Below are positions 41,513 to 50,494 of a stretch of 64,000 bases of DNA, in pieces. Made by a program: the position numbers and the translations under genes. How positions within the stretch are numbered: position 1 is the stretch's first letter; each line of letters starts with the position of its first letter. This DNA comes from G965220075 sp965220075 (lineage in GTDB: Bacteria; Chloroflexota; UBA11872), in assembly GCA_965220075.1 (NCBI GenBank), contig OZ244806.1, positions 1,984,001-2,048,000 of the forward strand. Reading direction: 5' to 3'. Below the pieces are notes generated by a model. That model saw only the letters and a program-made list of their open reading frames with translations, made no database searches and had not been told where the DNA came from.

Positions 41513-44500
41513 CTAAAGCCGGTACTCACGGCCCTGAATGTTGATTCCATCGAGGTCGGGCAGCATGTCGTGCGTGTGCTCGGTCACCAGCTGCACTTCC
41601 TCCTCCGCCTCGTCGAGGATGTCGACCGATACGCCGAGGGCTTGCAGCTCCTTGATGAGAACACGGAATGACTCGGGGATGCCCGGTTCGAGGATCGTCT
41701 CGCCTTTGACTATTGCTTCATACGTCTTCACGCGCCCCAGAATGTCGTCGGATTTGACGGTCAGCATCTCCTGAAGCGTGTGCGCGGCGCCGTAGGCTTC
41801 GAGCGCCCAGACTTCCATCTCGCCGAATCGCTGCCCGCCCATCTGCGCCTTGCCGCCAAGCGGCTGCTGCGTGATGAGTGAGTAGGGGCCGGTTGAGCGC
41901 GCGTGGATCTTGTCGTCCACCATGTGGCCCAGCTTCATCATGTAGATCACGCCCACTACGACGCCCTGATCGAACGGTTCGCCGGAACGGCCGTCGTAGA
42001 GCTGGGCCTTGCCCGACTCGGGCAGCCCCGCTTCCGTCAGCGCGGCGATGATGTCTCCCTCCCCGGCGCCGTCGAATACGGGGGTTACCGCCTGAAAGCC
42101 GAGTTGCCGGGCGGCCCAGCCAAGATGCGTCTCGAGCGTTTGCCCGACGTTCATGCGCGAGGCCACGCCCAGCGGATTGAGGATGATGTCGACCGGCGTC
42201 CCGTCCTCCAGGCAGGGCATGTCCTCGTCCGGCAGGATCATGGAGATCACGCCCTTGTTGCCGTGGCGCCCGGCCATCTTGTCGCCGACCATCAGCTTTC
42301 GCTTGGAGGCCACGCTCACTCGCACCATCTCGACCACGCCGGCTTGCAGGTCGGCGCCGTCAGCCGCCGTGAAGCGCTTCACGTCTATGACGCGCCCGTG
42401 CTCACCCGACGGCATGTGCTTGGAAGAGTCCTTCACCTCGCGCGCGTCGCGGCCAAAGATGGCGCGCAGGAGGCGGTCCTCGCCGCTGAGCTCGGTCTCG
42501 CCTTTGGGCGTGATCTTGCCTACCAGGATGTCGTCGGGGCTGACCTCCGCGCCGGCGTACACCACGCCGGTGTCGTCGAGATTTCGCAGCGCTTCCTCAC
42601 TCTGATTGGGAATGTCGCGCGTGATCTCTTCGGAGCCGAGCTTCGTCTCCCGCGCTTCCACTTCGTATTTCTCGATATGAATCGACGTAAAGAGGTCGTC
42701 ACGCACGAGCCGCTCACTCACCACGATCGCGTCCTCGTAGTTGCCGCCCTCCCAGAACATGAAAGCCACGAGAATGTTGCGGCCCATGGAGAGCATGCCG
42801 CCGTCCGTGGCCATGCTCTCGGCCACGACGTCGCCCTTCTTGACCTTGTCACCCACGCTGACCACGGGACGCTGGCTTATGCACGTGGCCGTGTTGGAGC
42901 GGGCGAATTTGCGCAGGGAGTAGATGCGCTGTTTCTTTCCGGGTTGGGCTATCACGATGCGGTTTGAAGTGACCTGACGCACGATGCCGCTGGCTTCGGC
43001 CATGAGCATGTGGCCGGAATCGCGCGCGGCCTGCGACTCGATCCCGGTCGCGACCAGCGGCGCTTCCGGTCGTACCAGCGGCACGGCCTGCCGCTGCATG
43101 TTCGCGCCCATCAGAGCGCGGTTCGCGTCGTCGTGCTCCAGAAACGGAATCATGGCCGCCGGAATGCTGACGATCTGCTGGGGTGAAGCGTCGGCGAAGT
43201 CCACCTCGTCCGGCGCGACTTCGTGAATGGTGGGACCGCGGCGCGCGGAGACCCGCGGCCCGGCGATCTCGTTGAGCTCGTTGAGCTCAGCCGTGGCCTG
43301 CGTGATGGTGTACCGCTCTTCGGCATCGGCCGTGAGGTAGACAATCTCGTCGGTCACGTGGGGGCGCACTTTTATCTCCAGCCTGCTTGCGCCCTTGAGC
43401 TTTGCCAGCCGCTCCGCGATTTCCTGAGTGATCAGCTCCCCTTCGCGCAGGATGACCTCGCCGTTGCTAGGGTGCGCGAACTCGCCGGTGACGGTTCGCC
43501 CGACAGCCAGCTGCCGCTCGGAGCACCTGACGGTGCGCCGCACGCGCCGGTAAGGGGTTTCGATAAATCCGTAGCGGTTTACGCGCGCGTAGCTGGCGAG
43601 GGTGTTGATCAGGCCGATGCTGGGCCCTTCGGGTGTCTCGATCGGACAAACCCGACCGTAGTGGCTGTAGTGGACGTCCCGCACGTCGAAGCCCGCACGT
43701 TCACGCGAGAGGCCGCCCGGACCCATGGCGCTCAAGCGCCGCTTGTGGCCGAGCTCCGCCAGAGGATTTGCCTGGTCCATGAACTGCGAGAGCTGGCTGC
43801 CCCCGAAGAACTCCTTGATCGCGGCCGTAACCGGCCGGGTGTTTATCAGTCCGGCCGGAGTCGCCTCCGCCGCGTCCTGGATGCTCATGCGCTCTTTGAT
43901 GACGCGCTCCATGCGCAGCAGGCCCACCCGAAACTGCTCCGCCAACAGTTCACCCACGGCGCGCACGCGGCGGTTGCCGAGGTGGTCGATGTGATCGGGA
44001 ATGCCTTGTGCGACGTTGAGCCGCACGATCTCACGCACGATGGCGATGAGGTCGTCCGGAGTCAGCGTGCGATGGGTAGCTCCGATGTCCATGCCAAGAC
44101 GCTTGTTGAGCTTGTAGCGCCCCACCGGTCCCAGGTCGTAGCGGCGAATCGTGAAAAAGGTCTGGTCGATAAGGGAGCGTGCGTTGTCGACCGTGGCCGG
44201 GTCGCCCGGACGCAGCCGGTGGTAGAGCTCGATCAGCCCGTCTTCGTGACTCAGCGCCAGATCGCGCCGCGTGGACTCGTCGCCGATCGTCCTGCGGATC
44301 TGGGGATGGTCGGGGTCTGTATCAACATCGGCGAACACCTTGAGAATGGCCTCGTCGGAGCCAAGCTCGGGCGAGATCGCGCGCAGGAATGTCGTGACCG
44401 GAAGCTTGCGCTTGCGGTCGATCTTGACCCCAACCAGGTCCTGCCCGCTGGTTTCGAACTCGAGCCAGGCCCCGCGCTTTGGGATCAGCTTGGCGCCGAA

Positions 44501-44977
44501 GCGGCGCCTCCCGGTTGCGGGGTCTTCTTCGGCCGAGAAGTAGACGCCTGGCGACCGCACCAGCTGGCTGACGACCACGCGCTCCGCGCCGTTGTAGATG
44601 AAGGTGCCCTGCCGTGTCATGAGCGGGAAGTCGCCCATGTACACGGTCATTTCCTTGATCTCGCTGGTCTGTTTGTTGTGCAGTCTGGATTTCACCCGCA
44701 GCGCCGCCTGGAACGTCCGGTCTTGCTCGCGGCACGCTTCCTCGGTGTATTTGGGGGGATCGAATGGATCCTCCGGTACCTCGAAGTGCAGCTCGAGGTT
44801 CTTGCCGGTGAAGTCCTGGATGGGAGATATCTCTTCGAACAGCTCGCGCAGGTGCTCACGCTTGAAGCGGTCAAACGACTCGATCTGCTGCTCCACCAGG
44901 TGTGGCAGCGCCATGGCGCTGGGCGTTTTGCCGTAGTAGCGAACCGGCAGCTTGCCGTGAGTGCCGTTCTCTGACAT
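41513..44977 (-). CDS. rpoB: RNA polymerase beta subunit
   Basis: 1154 residues, with the rifampicin region (FFGGSQLSQFMDQANPLAEL and HKRRLSAMGPGGLSRERAG), the catalytic SVASKRKLMVGDKMAGRHGNKG segment (in part) and the C-terminal GGQRFGEMEVWALEAYGAA. It lacks the large lineage-specific insertions of proteobacterial beta subunits. First gene of the polymerase-ribosome block, with a 300-base leader behind a strong promoter. Confidence 0.98.
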   Translation of the reverse strand: MSENGTHGKLPVRYYGKTPSAMALPHLVEQQIESFDRFKREHLRELFEEISPIQDFTGKNLELHFEVPEDPFDPPKYTEEACREQDRTFQAALRVKSRLHNKQTSEIKEMTVYMGDFPLMTRQGTFIYNGAERVVVSQLVRSPGVYFSAEEDPATGRRRFGAKLIPKRGAWLEFETSGQDLVGVKIDRKRKLPVTTFLRAISPELGSDEAILKVFADVDTDPDHPQIRRTIGDESTRRDLALSHEDGLIELYHRLRPGDPATVDNARSLIDQTFFTIRRYDLGPVGRYKLNKRLGMDIGATHRTLTPDDLIAIVREIVRLNVAQGIPDHIDHLGNRRVRAVGELLAEQFRVGLLRMERVIKERMSIQDAAEATPAGLINTRPVTAAIKEFFGGSQLSQFMDQANPLAELGHKRRLSAMGPGGLSRERAGFDVRDVHYSHYGRVCPIETPEGPSIGLINTLASYARVNRYGFIETPYRRVRRTVRCSERQLAVGRTVTGEFAHPSNGEVILREGELITQEIAERLAKLKGASRLEIKVRPHVTDEIVYLTADAEERYTITQATAELNELNEIAGPRVSARRGPTIHEVAPDEVDFADASPQQIVSIPAAMIPFLEHDDANRALMGANMQRQAVPLVRPEAPLVATGIESQAARDSGHMLMAEASGIVRQVTSNRIVIAQPGKKQRIYSLRKFARSNTATCISQRPVVSVGDKVKKGDVVAESMATDGGMLSMGRNILVAFMFWEGGNYEDAIVVSERLVRDDLFTSIHIEKYEVEARETKLGSEEITRDIPNQSEEALRNLDDTGVVYAGAEVSPDDILVGKITPKGETELSGEDRLLRAIFGRDAREVKDSSKHMPSGEHGRVIDVKRFTAADGADLQAGVVEMVRVSVASKRKLMVGDKMAGRHGNKGVISMILPDEDMPCLEDGTPVDIILNPLGVASRMNVGQTLETHLGWAARQLGFQAVTPVFDGAGEGDIIAALTEAGLPESGKAQLYDGRSGEPFDQGVVVGVIYMMKLGHMVDDKIHARSTGPYSLITQQPLGGKAQMGGQRFGEMEVWALEAYGAAHTLQEMLTVKSDDILGRVKTYEAIVKGETILEPGIPESFRVLIKELQALGVSVDILDEAEEEVQLVTEHTHDMLPDLDGINIQGREYRL

Positions 44978-45344
44978 TAGGCTTCTGCTCCTAACAACGA
45001 GTAGCTGGCCGCTCCGGCCGCGGGCGCCGGCGCGACTTAGTGAACACCCCGGGATGGCGCAGACGATCCGCGGATCGGTTGCCTGAGCGGAGCTGCGCTG
45101 CGCCGCAACTCACGGCGGCGCGCGGCACTCGCCGACGCGTGCGCCACGAAATCGTCAATATCAATCTGTCGACCGAGTTATTTTAATTAGACGAAAAATA
45201 CCCACCTAGACCGGCGAACCCCGGCTAAGCGGATACCTATTGAAATATGCGCGTTTGTGCGATGGATATGCGCCCCACGACGACGCCAGATTCTAGCATT
45301 GCCACGCCCGCGGTCAACTCGGTGAGCCCGACGCGGGGACCGCG
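44978..45344. other. rpoB leader and promoter region
   Basis: 367 bases without a gene between HIT and rpoB. It holds the promoter at 45290-45317 and an AT-rich island near 45150-45250 with runs such as TTATTTTAATTAG that could hold a second promoter. A short CCGG/CCGG stem lies near 45210. No tRNA or clear terminator was found. Confidence 0.6.
45290..45317 (-). promoter_or_regulatory. Extended -10 promoter for rpoB
   Basis: On the minus strand TTGACC (45312-45317) is separated by 16 bases from TAGAAT (45290-45295), preceded by TGC, an extended -10. Predicted transcription start near 45283, which leaves about 300 bases of 5' leader before rpoB. Confidence 0.6.
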
Positions 45345-45701
45345 TCAACCCAAGGAGCCGCGGAGCTGCCGCCCGCCCACGACGTGCAGGTGAAGGTGCT
45401 GCACGCTCTGTGCGCCATCGCGACCGTGGTTGGTCACGATTCGGTAGCCGGTCCCGCTGATTCCCTGGTCCGCGGCAATCCGCACGGCCGCCGTGAGCAG
45501 CCGGCCGGCCAGGTCGGCATCCTCACCCAGGTCGGCCGCGGACGCGACATGGCGCCGCGGAATCACCAGGACGTGCACGGGCGCCTGCGGCTGGATGTCG
45601 TTGAAGGCCACGATCTCGCTGTCCTCGTAGATGAAGTCGGAGGGCACCTCGCCCCGCGCGACCAGGCAGAAAATGCACTCGCTCTCGGTGCTCTCACCCA
45701 T
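45345..45701 (-). CDS. HIT-family nucleotide hydrolase/transferase (HINT-like)
   Basis: 118 residues. The histidine triad is HLHLHVVGG near the C-terminus, preceded by TNHGRDGAQSVQ. The N-terminal ECIFC is the zinc pair common in HINT proteins. Members hydrolyse adenylated or phosphoramidate substrates; the exact one is unknown. It overlaps prmA by 8 bases and is the last of the heat-shock group. Confidence 0.93.
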   Translation of the reverse strand: MGESTESECIFCLVARGEVPSDFIYEDSEIVAFNDIQPQAPVHVLVIPRRHVASAADLGEDADLAGRLLTAAVRIAADQGISGTGYRIVTNHGRDGAQSVQHLHLHVVGGRQLRGSLG

Positions 45702-46650
45702 GCGCGCCCGCCTCCACCGTGGCCGCCGAGGGCGATCCTTCGCCGGCGGGCTCGCGCCTCGCCTCCCTATTGTTAACCGCCGTGATGCACGCCCAGTCGT
45801 CGGCGCGCCGCAGGCGGTCGACCGCTAGCCCGCATCGACTGGCCGCCGCCGCTACTTCCGACTCGCGCTCGCGTGCGATTCCTCCGAGGATCACGCGCGC
45901 ACCGCGCCGGGTCGCCCGACGGTACAGGTGCATCTGATCGAGATGCACGTCCGCAACGATGTTGGCCGCCAGGACGTCGGCCCCCTGCGCGACGGGCGGC
46001 AGCCGGCCGGGCAAAATCTCAACGACTTCTTGCAGGTCATTGAGCGCCACATTCGCCAGCGCGGTGCGCACGGCGTCCACGTCGACGTCGTAGGCCGTGA
46101 CGCGCCGCGCTCCGCAGGCAGCCGCAAGAATGGCCAGGATGCCCGATCCGGTCCCCACGTCCAGAACGTGCTCCGCGCCCCGCGCGGCTTCTTCCAGCGC
46201 TTCGGCCGCAAGCTGAGTGCTGGCATGCAAGCCAGTCCCAAACGCCATGCCCGGGTCCAGGCGTATCACGGTGCGATCGCTGACGGGCGGCGCCGACCAG
46301 GACGGCGTCACGAGGAATCGGCGCCCGAGAGCGAGTGGTTTATAGAACTCGCGCCACGCGCTGAGGTACTCAGCGGGAGTGATCCAGCGCTCCGCGGCCT
46401 GGCGCAGGGAACTCGATCCCAGTGAACCCAGATGCCAAAGGGCGGTCTGAATGTCCTGCCGCGCCTGCGCGCACTCAGTCCCCTCGGGAAGGTAAGCGCG
46501 CACGACAGTGCGCCCCGGCGACCCATCCGGCTCGCTCGCAAGCTCTTCCACCGCGACGGCGCGCCCGGCCCGCCGGGCCATCGTCATGCGCACGTCGTCT
46601 ATCTCGTGCTGGTCAACCCTGACGGCGATCTCCAGCCAGCGCTCACTCAT
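45694..46650 (-). CDS. prmA: Ribosomal protein L11 methyltransferase
   Basis: 318 residues. The SAM-binding motif VLDVGTGSGILAILAAACGA, DPGMAFGTGLHASTQLA and the post-motif NIVADVHLDQ identify PrmA, which trimethylates L11. The gene often follows dnaJ, as here (4-base overlap). No rplK is in the window. Confidence 0.93.
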   Translation of the reverse strand: MSERWLEIAVRVDQHEIDDVRMTMARRAGRAVAVEELASEPDGSPGRTVVRAYLPEGTECAQARQDIQTALWHLGSLGSSSLRQAAERWITPAEYLSAWREFYKPLALGRRFLVTPSWSAPPVSDRTVIRLDPGMAFGTGLHASTQLAAEALEEAARGAEHVLDVGTGSGILAILAAACGARRVTAYDVDVDAVRTALANVALNDLQEVVEILPGRLPPVAQGADVLAANIVADVHLDQMHLYRRATRRGARVILGGIARERESEVAAAASRCGLAVDRLRRADDWACITAVNNREARREPAGEGSPSAATVEAGAHG

Positions 46651-47753
46651 CTAAACGCGGCGCGCACTTTTTCGGACAGCGAGCGGGGGTCCTCCTCGGC
46701 GCCGGGCGGCAGAACCTCGCGCAGATGTTCTATGAGGCTTCGCTGTTCGCGGCTCAGCTTGCCAGGAATCACAACCCGTACCCGGATGTGGTGGTCGCCG
46801 CGCCGTCCGCCGCGATAGTGGGGCACGCCCTTGCCGCGCAGAGTGACGACCGCGCCGGGCTGCATACCGCTGGGGACCTCCACGGCTTCCGGCCCGTCAA
46901 CGGTCTCGACTTCTACGGAGACGCCCAGTGCGGCCTCGGCGACGTTGACGATCAATTCGCTGACGATGTCATCGCCGTCCCGCTCCAGTCGAGGATGAGG
47001 CTTGACGTTAATCGTGAGGTAGAGGTCGCCAGGCGGGCCGCCGCGGGGGCCGTGATCGCCCTCACCCGGCAAACGCAGCTCCGTTCCGGCCTGAAGACCG
47101 GCGGGGATCTTCACGCTCCGTCGCAGAGCGCGCCGCTCGAGCCCGGTAGTTCGACAGGTGGGACACGGATCCGGGATTTCCTGCCCGGTACCGCCGCAGC
47201 GCTCGCAGGTCGCAATGTTGACAAACTGCCCGAACACCGATCGTTGGGCGCGCTGGACTTGCCCGGACCCCTTGCACAACCGACATGTGACAGGCTTGGT
47301 GCCCACCGCCGCGCCGGCGCCGCCGCATGAGCCACAGGGCTCCAAGCGCTGATAGTCGACCTCGGCGTCAGCACCGAATACCGACTCGCTGAACTCCAGC
47401 TCGACGCTGGCGCGCAAGTCGGCGCCCCGCTCGGCCGCTGGCCGGCCGCGTGGTCTTGCACCGCCAAAGAAGGCGTCGAAGACGTCGCCAAAGCCGCCGA
47501 AATCCTGATAGTCGACGCCGAAGGGCGAGGCTGGGCCGTCCGGGCCGTGCAGGTCATACATGCGCCTCTTCTCGGAGTTCCGCAGGACTTCATAGGCCTC
47601 GTTTATGGCCTTGAACTTCACTTCCGCGTCGTCGCCGGTGTTGACGTCCGGATGAAACTTGCGAGCTAGCGCGCGGTACGCACGGCGAATCTCGTCAGCG
47701 CTCGCGTCGCGCGCGACGCCGAGCACGTCGTAGTAGTCGGTACGACGGCTCAT
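46647..47753 (-). CDS. dnaJ: Chaperone DnaJ
   Basis: 368 residues. J domain with HPD (RKFHPDVNTGDD), a short Gly/Phe linker, four zinc motifs (CGSCGGAG, CRLCKGSG, CERCGGTG, CPTCRTTG) and the C-terminal substrate domain. It stimulates DnaK ATPase, but no dnaK gene accompanies it here. 45 bases after grpE. Confidence 0.97.
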   Translation of the reverse strand: MSRRTDYYDVLGVARDASADEIRRAYRALARKFHPDVNTGDDAEVKFKAINEAYEVLRNSEKRRMYDLHGPDGPASPFGVDYQDFGGFGDVFDAFFGGARPRGRPAAERGADLRASVELEFSESVFGADAEVDYQRLEPCGSCGGAGAAVGTKPVTCRLCKGSGQVQRAQRSVFGQFVNIATCERCGGTGQEIPDPCPTCRTTGLERRALRRSVKIPAGLQAGTELRLPGEGDHGPRGGPPGDLYLTINVKPHPRLERDGDDIVSELIVNVAEAALGVSVEVETVDGPEAVEVPSGMQPGAVVTLRGKGVPHYRGGRRGDHHIRVRVVIPGKLSREQRSLIEHLREVLPPGAEEDPRSLSEKVRAAFR

Positions 47754-47798
47754 TGTCGGCTATCCGACTGTCCGGGGGGCCTGCGCCGCGATGACGCT

Positions 47799-48506
47799 CT
47801 ATGCATCGGCAGCGTCGCCCGGCGTGGTTTCTTCGTCTTCCTCCGCGGCGTCCGAGCCGACCTCTTCAGCCTCCGCCCGGGTCCCGGCGCGAACGAGCGC
47901 CGGCCTAAGCACGCGGTCGTGCATACGGTAGCCCGACTGGAGCTCCTCCAGTACCACTACCGGGCCGTCACCGTCCTCCGACATGACAACTTCGTGGATT
48001 GATATGTCCAACGAGTCTCCAGACTCGCACTCTATCCGAGTCACTCCCTGGGCTTCGAGAACCGCGCGCAGCTGCGCGTGCACGATTACGATGCCGTCGA
48101 TCCAGGAGAGGCGGCGAAGCTCGGCGGGCAGCGCAACGAACGCGCGGTCCAAACCGTCGAGCACGCGCAGCACGTCCAGCAGCACCGCCTGAGTGGCGTA
48201 TTTGGCCAGCTCCTGCGATTCGAGCTCGGTTCGGCGGCGGTAGTTGGCGAAATCGGCCTGCGTCCGCGTCAACCTATCGAGTATCTCGGCATGCCGCGTG
48301 CGAGCCTGCTCCAGCTCGGCGCGGACCTCCGCGAGCTCGTCGTCAGTCTCGCGCGGTTCCGGTGGAGCGTCCGCCGCTCTGGCGGCGGCTCGTTTGTCGG
48401 TCACCTTGAACGCGGGCGCGTCGGCCGCCGAAGCGCTCGATTCACCGCCACCACCGGCCGTGCCGGACTCATCGGGTTCGCGATTGCTATGTGAGCGTGC
48501 GGGCAT
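47799..48506 (-). CDS. grpE: Nucleotide exchange factor GrpE
   Basis: 235 residues. A low-complexity Ser/Ala/Gly/Glu N-terminus is followed by the long dimerising helix (ELAEVRAELEQARTRH, RTQADFANYRRR) and the beta domain with HEVVMSEDG and VLEELQSGYRMHDRVLRPA. A strongly acidic tail ends it. Releases ADP from DnaK. Confidence 0.95.
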   Translation of the reverse strand: MPARSHSNREPDESGTAGGGGESSASAADAPAFKVTDKRAAARAADAPPEPRETDDELAEVRAELEQARTRHAEILDRLTRTQADFANYRRRTELESQELAKYATQAVLLDVLRVLDGLDRAFVALPAELRRLSWIDGIVIVHAQLRAVLEAQGVTRIECESGDSLDISIHEVVMSEDGDGPVVVLEELQSGYRMHDRVLRPALVRAGTRAEAEEVGSDAAEEDEETTPGDAADA

Positions 48507-48580
48507 GGTCCTTCGTCAGTGTGGCTGGCGCTTGCTTTCCAATTATCGAACGTTCGCCGCGTATCCGGGTGATAGGACGC

Positions 48581-49648
48581 TCAGGCCGCGCGGCTCGCCA
48601 CCAAACTGGTGAGCGCGCTCGCCACCGTTTCCACCGTCGCAATTGCGCGGCGGTAGTGCAAGCGCTGGGGACCCACGACGGCAATCATCCCCGCTCCGTG
48701 GTCGGGATTGCCGTACGTGGCGGAAACGGTGCTGAGCCCGGCCATGACTTGATCGTCCTGCTCACCGCCAATGTAGACGATCACCTCGCCGCTGGCCCGC
48801 GCCGAGCTGCCCAGGCGGCGCGCCAGGGTTCCGGCGTCCAGCAGGTCGAGAAGCTCCCTTACCCGCGCAACGCTTCGGAACTCCGGCTGGCCCAGAATGG
48901 CGGATACGCCGGCCACCTGCGCCGACTCCGCGCTCGCCCGCTCCATGGACAAGAGAGTCGCGGCTATGGCGCTCCTGAGCACTTGCTCGCGCGACGAGCC
49001 CTGCGGCGGCAGCGACCTGATCCGGCGATGCGTGGCGCCGCGCAGAGTCCTGCGCAAGCGGCGCGCGGCACGGTTGAGCCAGGAGGTCGATGGGACAGGC
49101 TCCAGCCGCACGGTCCGTCTCGCCAGCATGTCGCCTTGAGCGAGTACTTCGACCTCAACGTCGCCTGCGCGCGTGGCCGTCAGACGAATGTCGCGCAAGC
49201 GCTGCTGGGGGCGTCGCGGAGGACTTGCCAGGGCAACCGCGCCGACCATGCGCGTCATGAGCGCCAAGGCAAGCGCGAGCCACTGCGAGCCATCCCGTTC
49301 TATCTGATGAAACTGATGGAAAATAGTGCGCCGCTCGGCCGACAGTAGAAGCGCGGGACCCATCAGCTGGTCCACGAAGCGGCGATATCCGTGGGCCGAG
49401 GGCACTCTACCGGCCGACGTGTGGGGCTGCGTGATCAGACCGGCGGATTCCAGAGCCGACATGTCGTTTCTTACCGTGGCGCTGCTGGCCGGAATCCCGG
49501 AGCGCGCCACCACGGCTGAGGAAGCCACCGGCTGCGCGGAACGCACGTACTCTTCGACGATTGCTTTGAGCACTGCCAGCCGGCGCTGCTCAGTGGCTAT
49601 CGGTGCGGTCCGCGCTTCCGGTTCCGAAACCTCACCCAACAGCGCCAC
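48581..49648 (-). CDS. hrcA: Heat-inducible transcription repressor HrcA
   Basis: 355 residues from the GTG at 49648. The N-terminal winged helix has LKAIVEEYVRSAQPVASSAV, SGIPASSATVRNDMSALE and HTSAGRVPSAHGYRRFVD, all typical of HrcA, which binds CIRCE and controls class I heat-shock genes. It heads hrcA-grpE-dnaJ. A CIRCE-like half-site overlaps its start. Confidence 0.96.
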   Translation of the reverse strand: MALLGEVSEPEARTAPIATEQRRLAVLKAIVEEYVRSAQPVASSAVVARSGIPASSATVRNDMSALESAGLITQPHTSAGRVPSAHGYRRFVDQLMGPALLLSAERRTIFHQFHQIERDGSQWLALALALMTRMVGAVALASPPRRPQQRLRDIRLTATRAGDVEVEVLAQGDMLARRTVRLEPVPSTSWLNRAARRLRRTLRGATHRRIRSLPPQGSSREQVLRSAIAATLLSMERASAESAQVAGVSAILGQPEFRSVARVRELLDLLDAGTLARRLGSSARASGEVIVYIGGEQDDQVMAGLSTVSATYGNPDHGAGMIAVVGPQRLHYRRAIATVETVASALTSLVASRAA

Positions 49649-49668
49649 CCCAGTCGCGCGAGTGCTAG
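49642..49668 (-). promoter_or_regulatory. Degenerate CIRCE-like element at hrcA start
   Basis: On the minus strand CTAGCACTC (49668-49660) matches the CIRCE left arm TTAGCACTC at 8 of 9. After exactly 9 bases the right-arm position reads GGGTGGCGC, only 4 of 9 with GAGTGCTAA, and contains the GTG start. A decayed or half operator is possible. Confidence 0.35.
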
Positions 49669-49720
49669 CCCGCTTAGCAGTTCGTGGACACGACGGCCAA
49701 TTGAAGGTAGCAAAAGTCTG

Positions 49721-49740
49721 CTAGCGTGTCCTGTTCCCGA
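49721..49740 (+). repeat. IS481-like left terminal inverted repeat
   Basis: CTAGCGTGTCCTGTTCCCGA. Nineteen of 20 bases match the inverted complement of the far right end at 53338-53357, and 16 of 20 match the near one at 50475-50494. Confidence 0.7.
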
Positions 49741-50374
49741 GACGTAGCGACGGGTAGCACTCATCTCGACGGCCGCTGCGGCCACATGTTGGCAGCTCCC
49801 AAGACTTCGGCGGGGGGTGCGGCTCTGGGTCAGGTGCCGGGTGTGGGCGCGTACGTGGTTGTAGTACCGGAGATAGCGCCGCAGTGAACGTGGCGCTGGT
49901 GAACTCACCGGCGTTGTCGGTGCTGACGGGGTCGAGTTGCCGGCCGCGAAGGGCCAGTTCGCGGGCGCCCTGCTCGACCAAGGCGGCCGTGTAGCGGAGC
50001 GTGGCCCAAGAGCAGCTGGACGCGACATCGATGGCGGTGTCTTGCCGGGTGGGCCCGTGGGAGCCGGCCAGTTGACCGACGTCGAAGCAGTCCAGCTGCA
50101 CCAGGTCGCTGGGGTGCCCCGCCTCGATGCGCCATACGGGCGCGGCGATCTGGGGCCGCCGCTCGGGCGGGGCCTGGGAGCCCGCGATGCGGCCGGGCCG
50201 CTTGGCGCGCGGCCGTGGGGCGTCCAGGCCCCAGCGCTGCACGGCCTTGCGCCGGCGGTCATAGGTCGAGGGATGCAAGCGCAGGGTCCGGCCGGCGGCG
50301 CGCACGTTGCCCAACTCGTCGGCGAGTGCGAACAGCCGGAGCCCGAACCGCTGCAATACGTGACAATGGGTCAT
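49721..50374 (-). pseudogene. IS481-type DDE transposase, frameshifted and internally deleted
   Basis: The N-terminal helix-turn-helix (FALADELGNVRAAGRTLRLH) and catalytic region with LVQLDCFDVGQL (first Asp) and DNAGEFTSATF (second Asp) read in one frame. From about 49885 the usual C-terminus RYLRYYNHVRAHTRHL continues in another frame. Between the second Asp and that segment about 60 or more residues, including the expected catalytic Glu, are missing. Gene is dead. Confidence 0.75.
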
Positions 50375-50474
50375 GAACGGCGCGTCGGTTCCATCGCATC
50401 GCTTGGTCCCGACGAGATGCCGCGTGCACCGCTCCCTGGCGGCAGCCCAACCCGGCCCCAGGTGTCACATCTAT

Positions 50475-50494
50475 TCGGGAAGGGGACAGCCTAG
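50475..50494 (-). repeat. IS481-like right end, near copy
   Basis: TCGGGAAGGGGACAGCCTAG. Its last base is the first base of the GTG start of the following membrane protein gene, and its AAGGGG segment lies where a ribosome-binding site is expected. About 50 bases inside it align with the far copy. Confidence 0.65.

Larger units (their letters stand above)
49721..50494 (-). mobile_element. Defective IS481-like insertion sequence
   Basis: 774 bases with inverted ends (49721-49740 and 50475-50494, 16 of 20 identical). Both ends abut CTAG, in keeping with the known NCTAGN target preference and duplication of IS481. The transposase inside is frameshifted and lacks the third catalytic region, so it cannot move alone. 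Confidence 0.75.

Noticed and set aside
45150..45250. AT-rich run in the rpoB leader as a replication origin
   Set aside because: No DnaA-box cluster and no dnaA/dnaN nearby; a promoter region explains it better.
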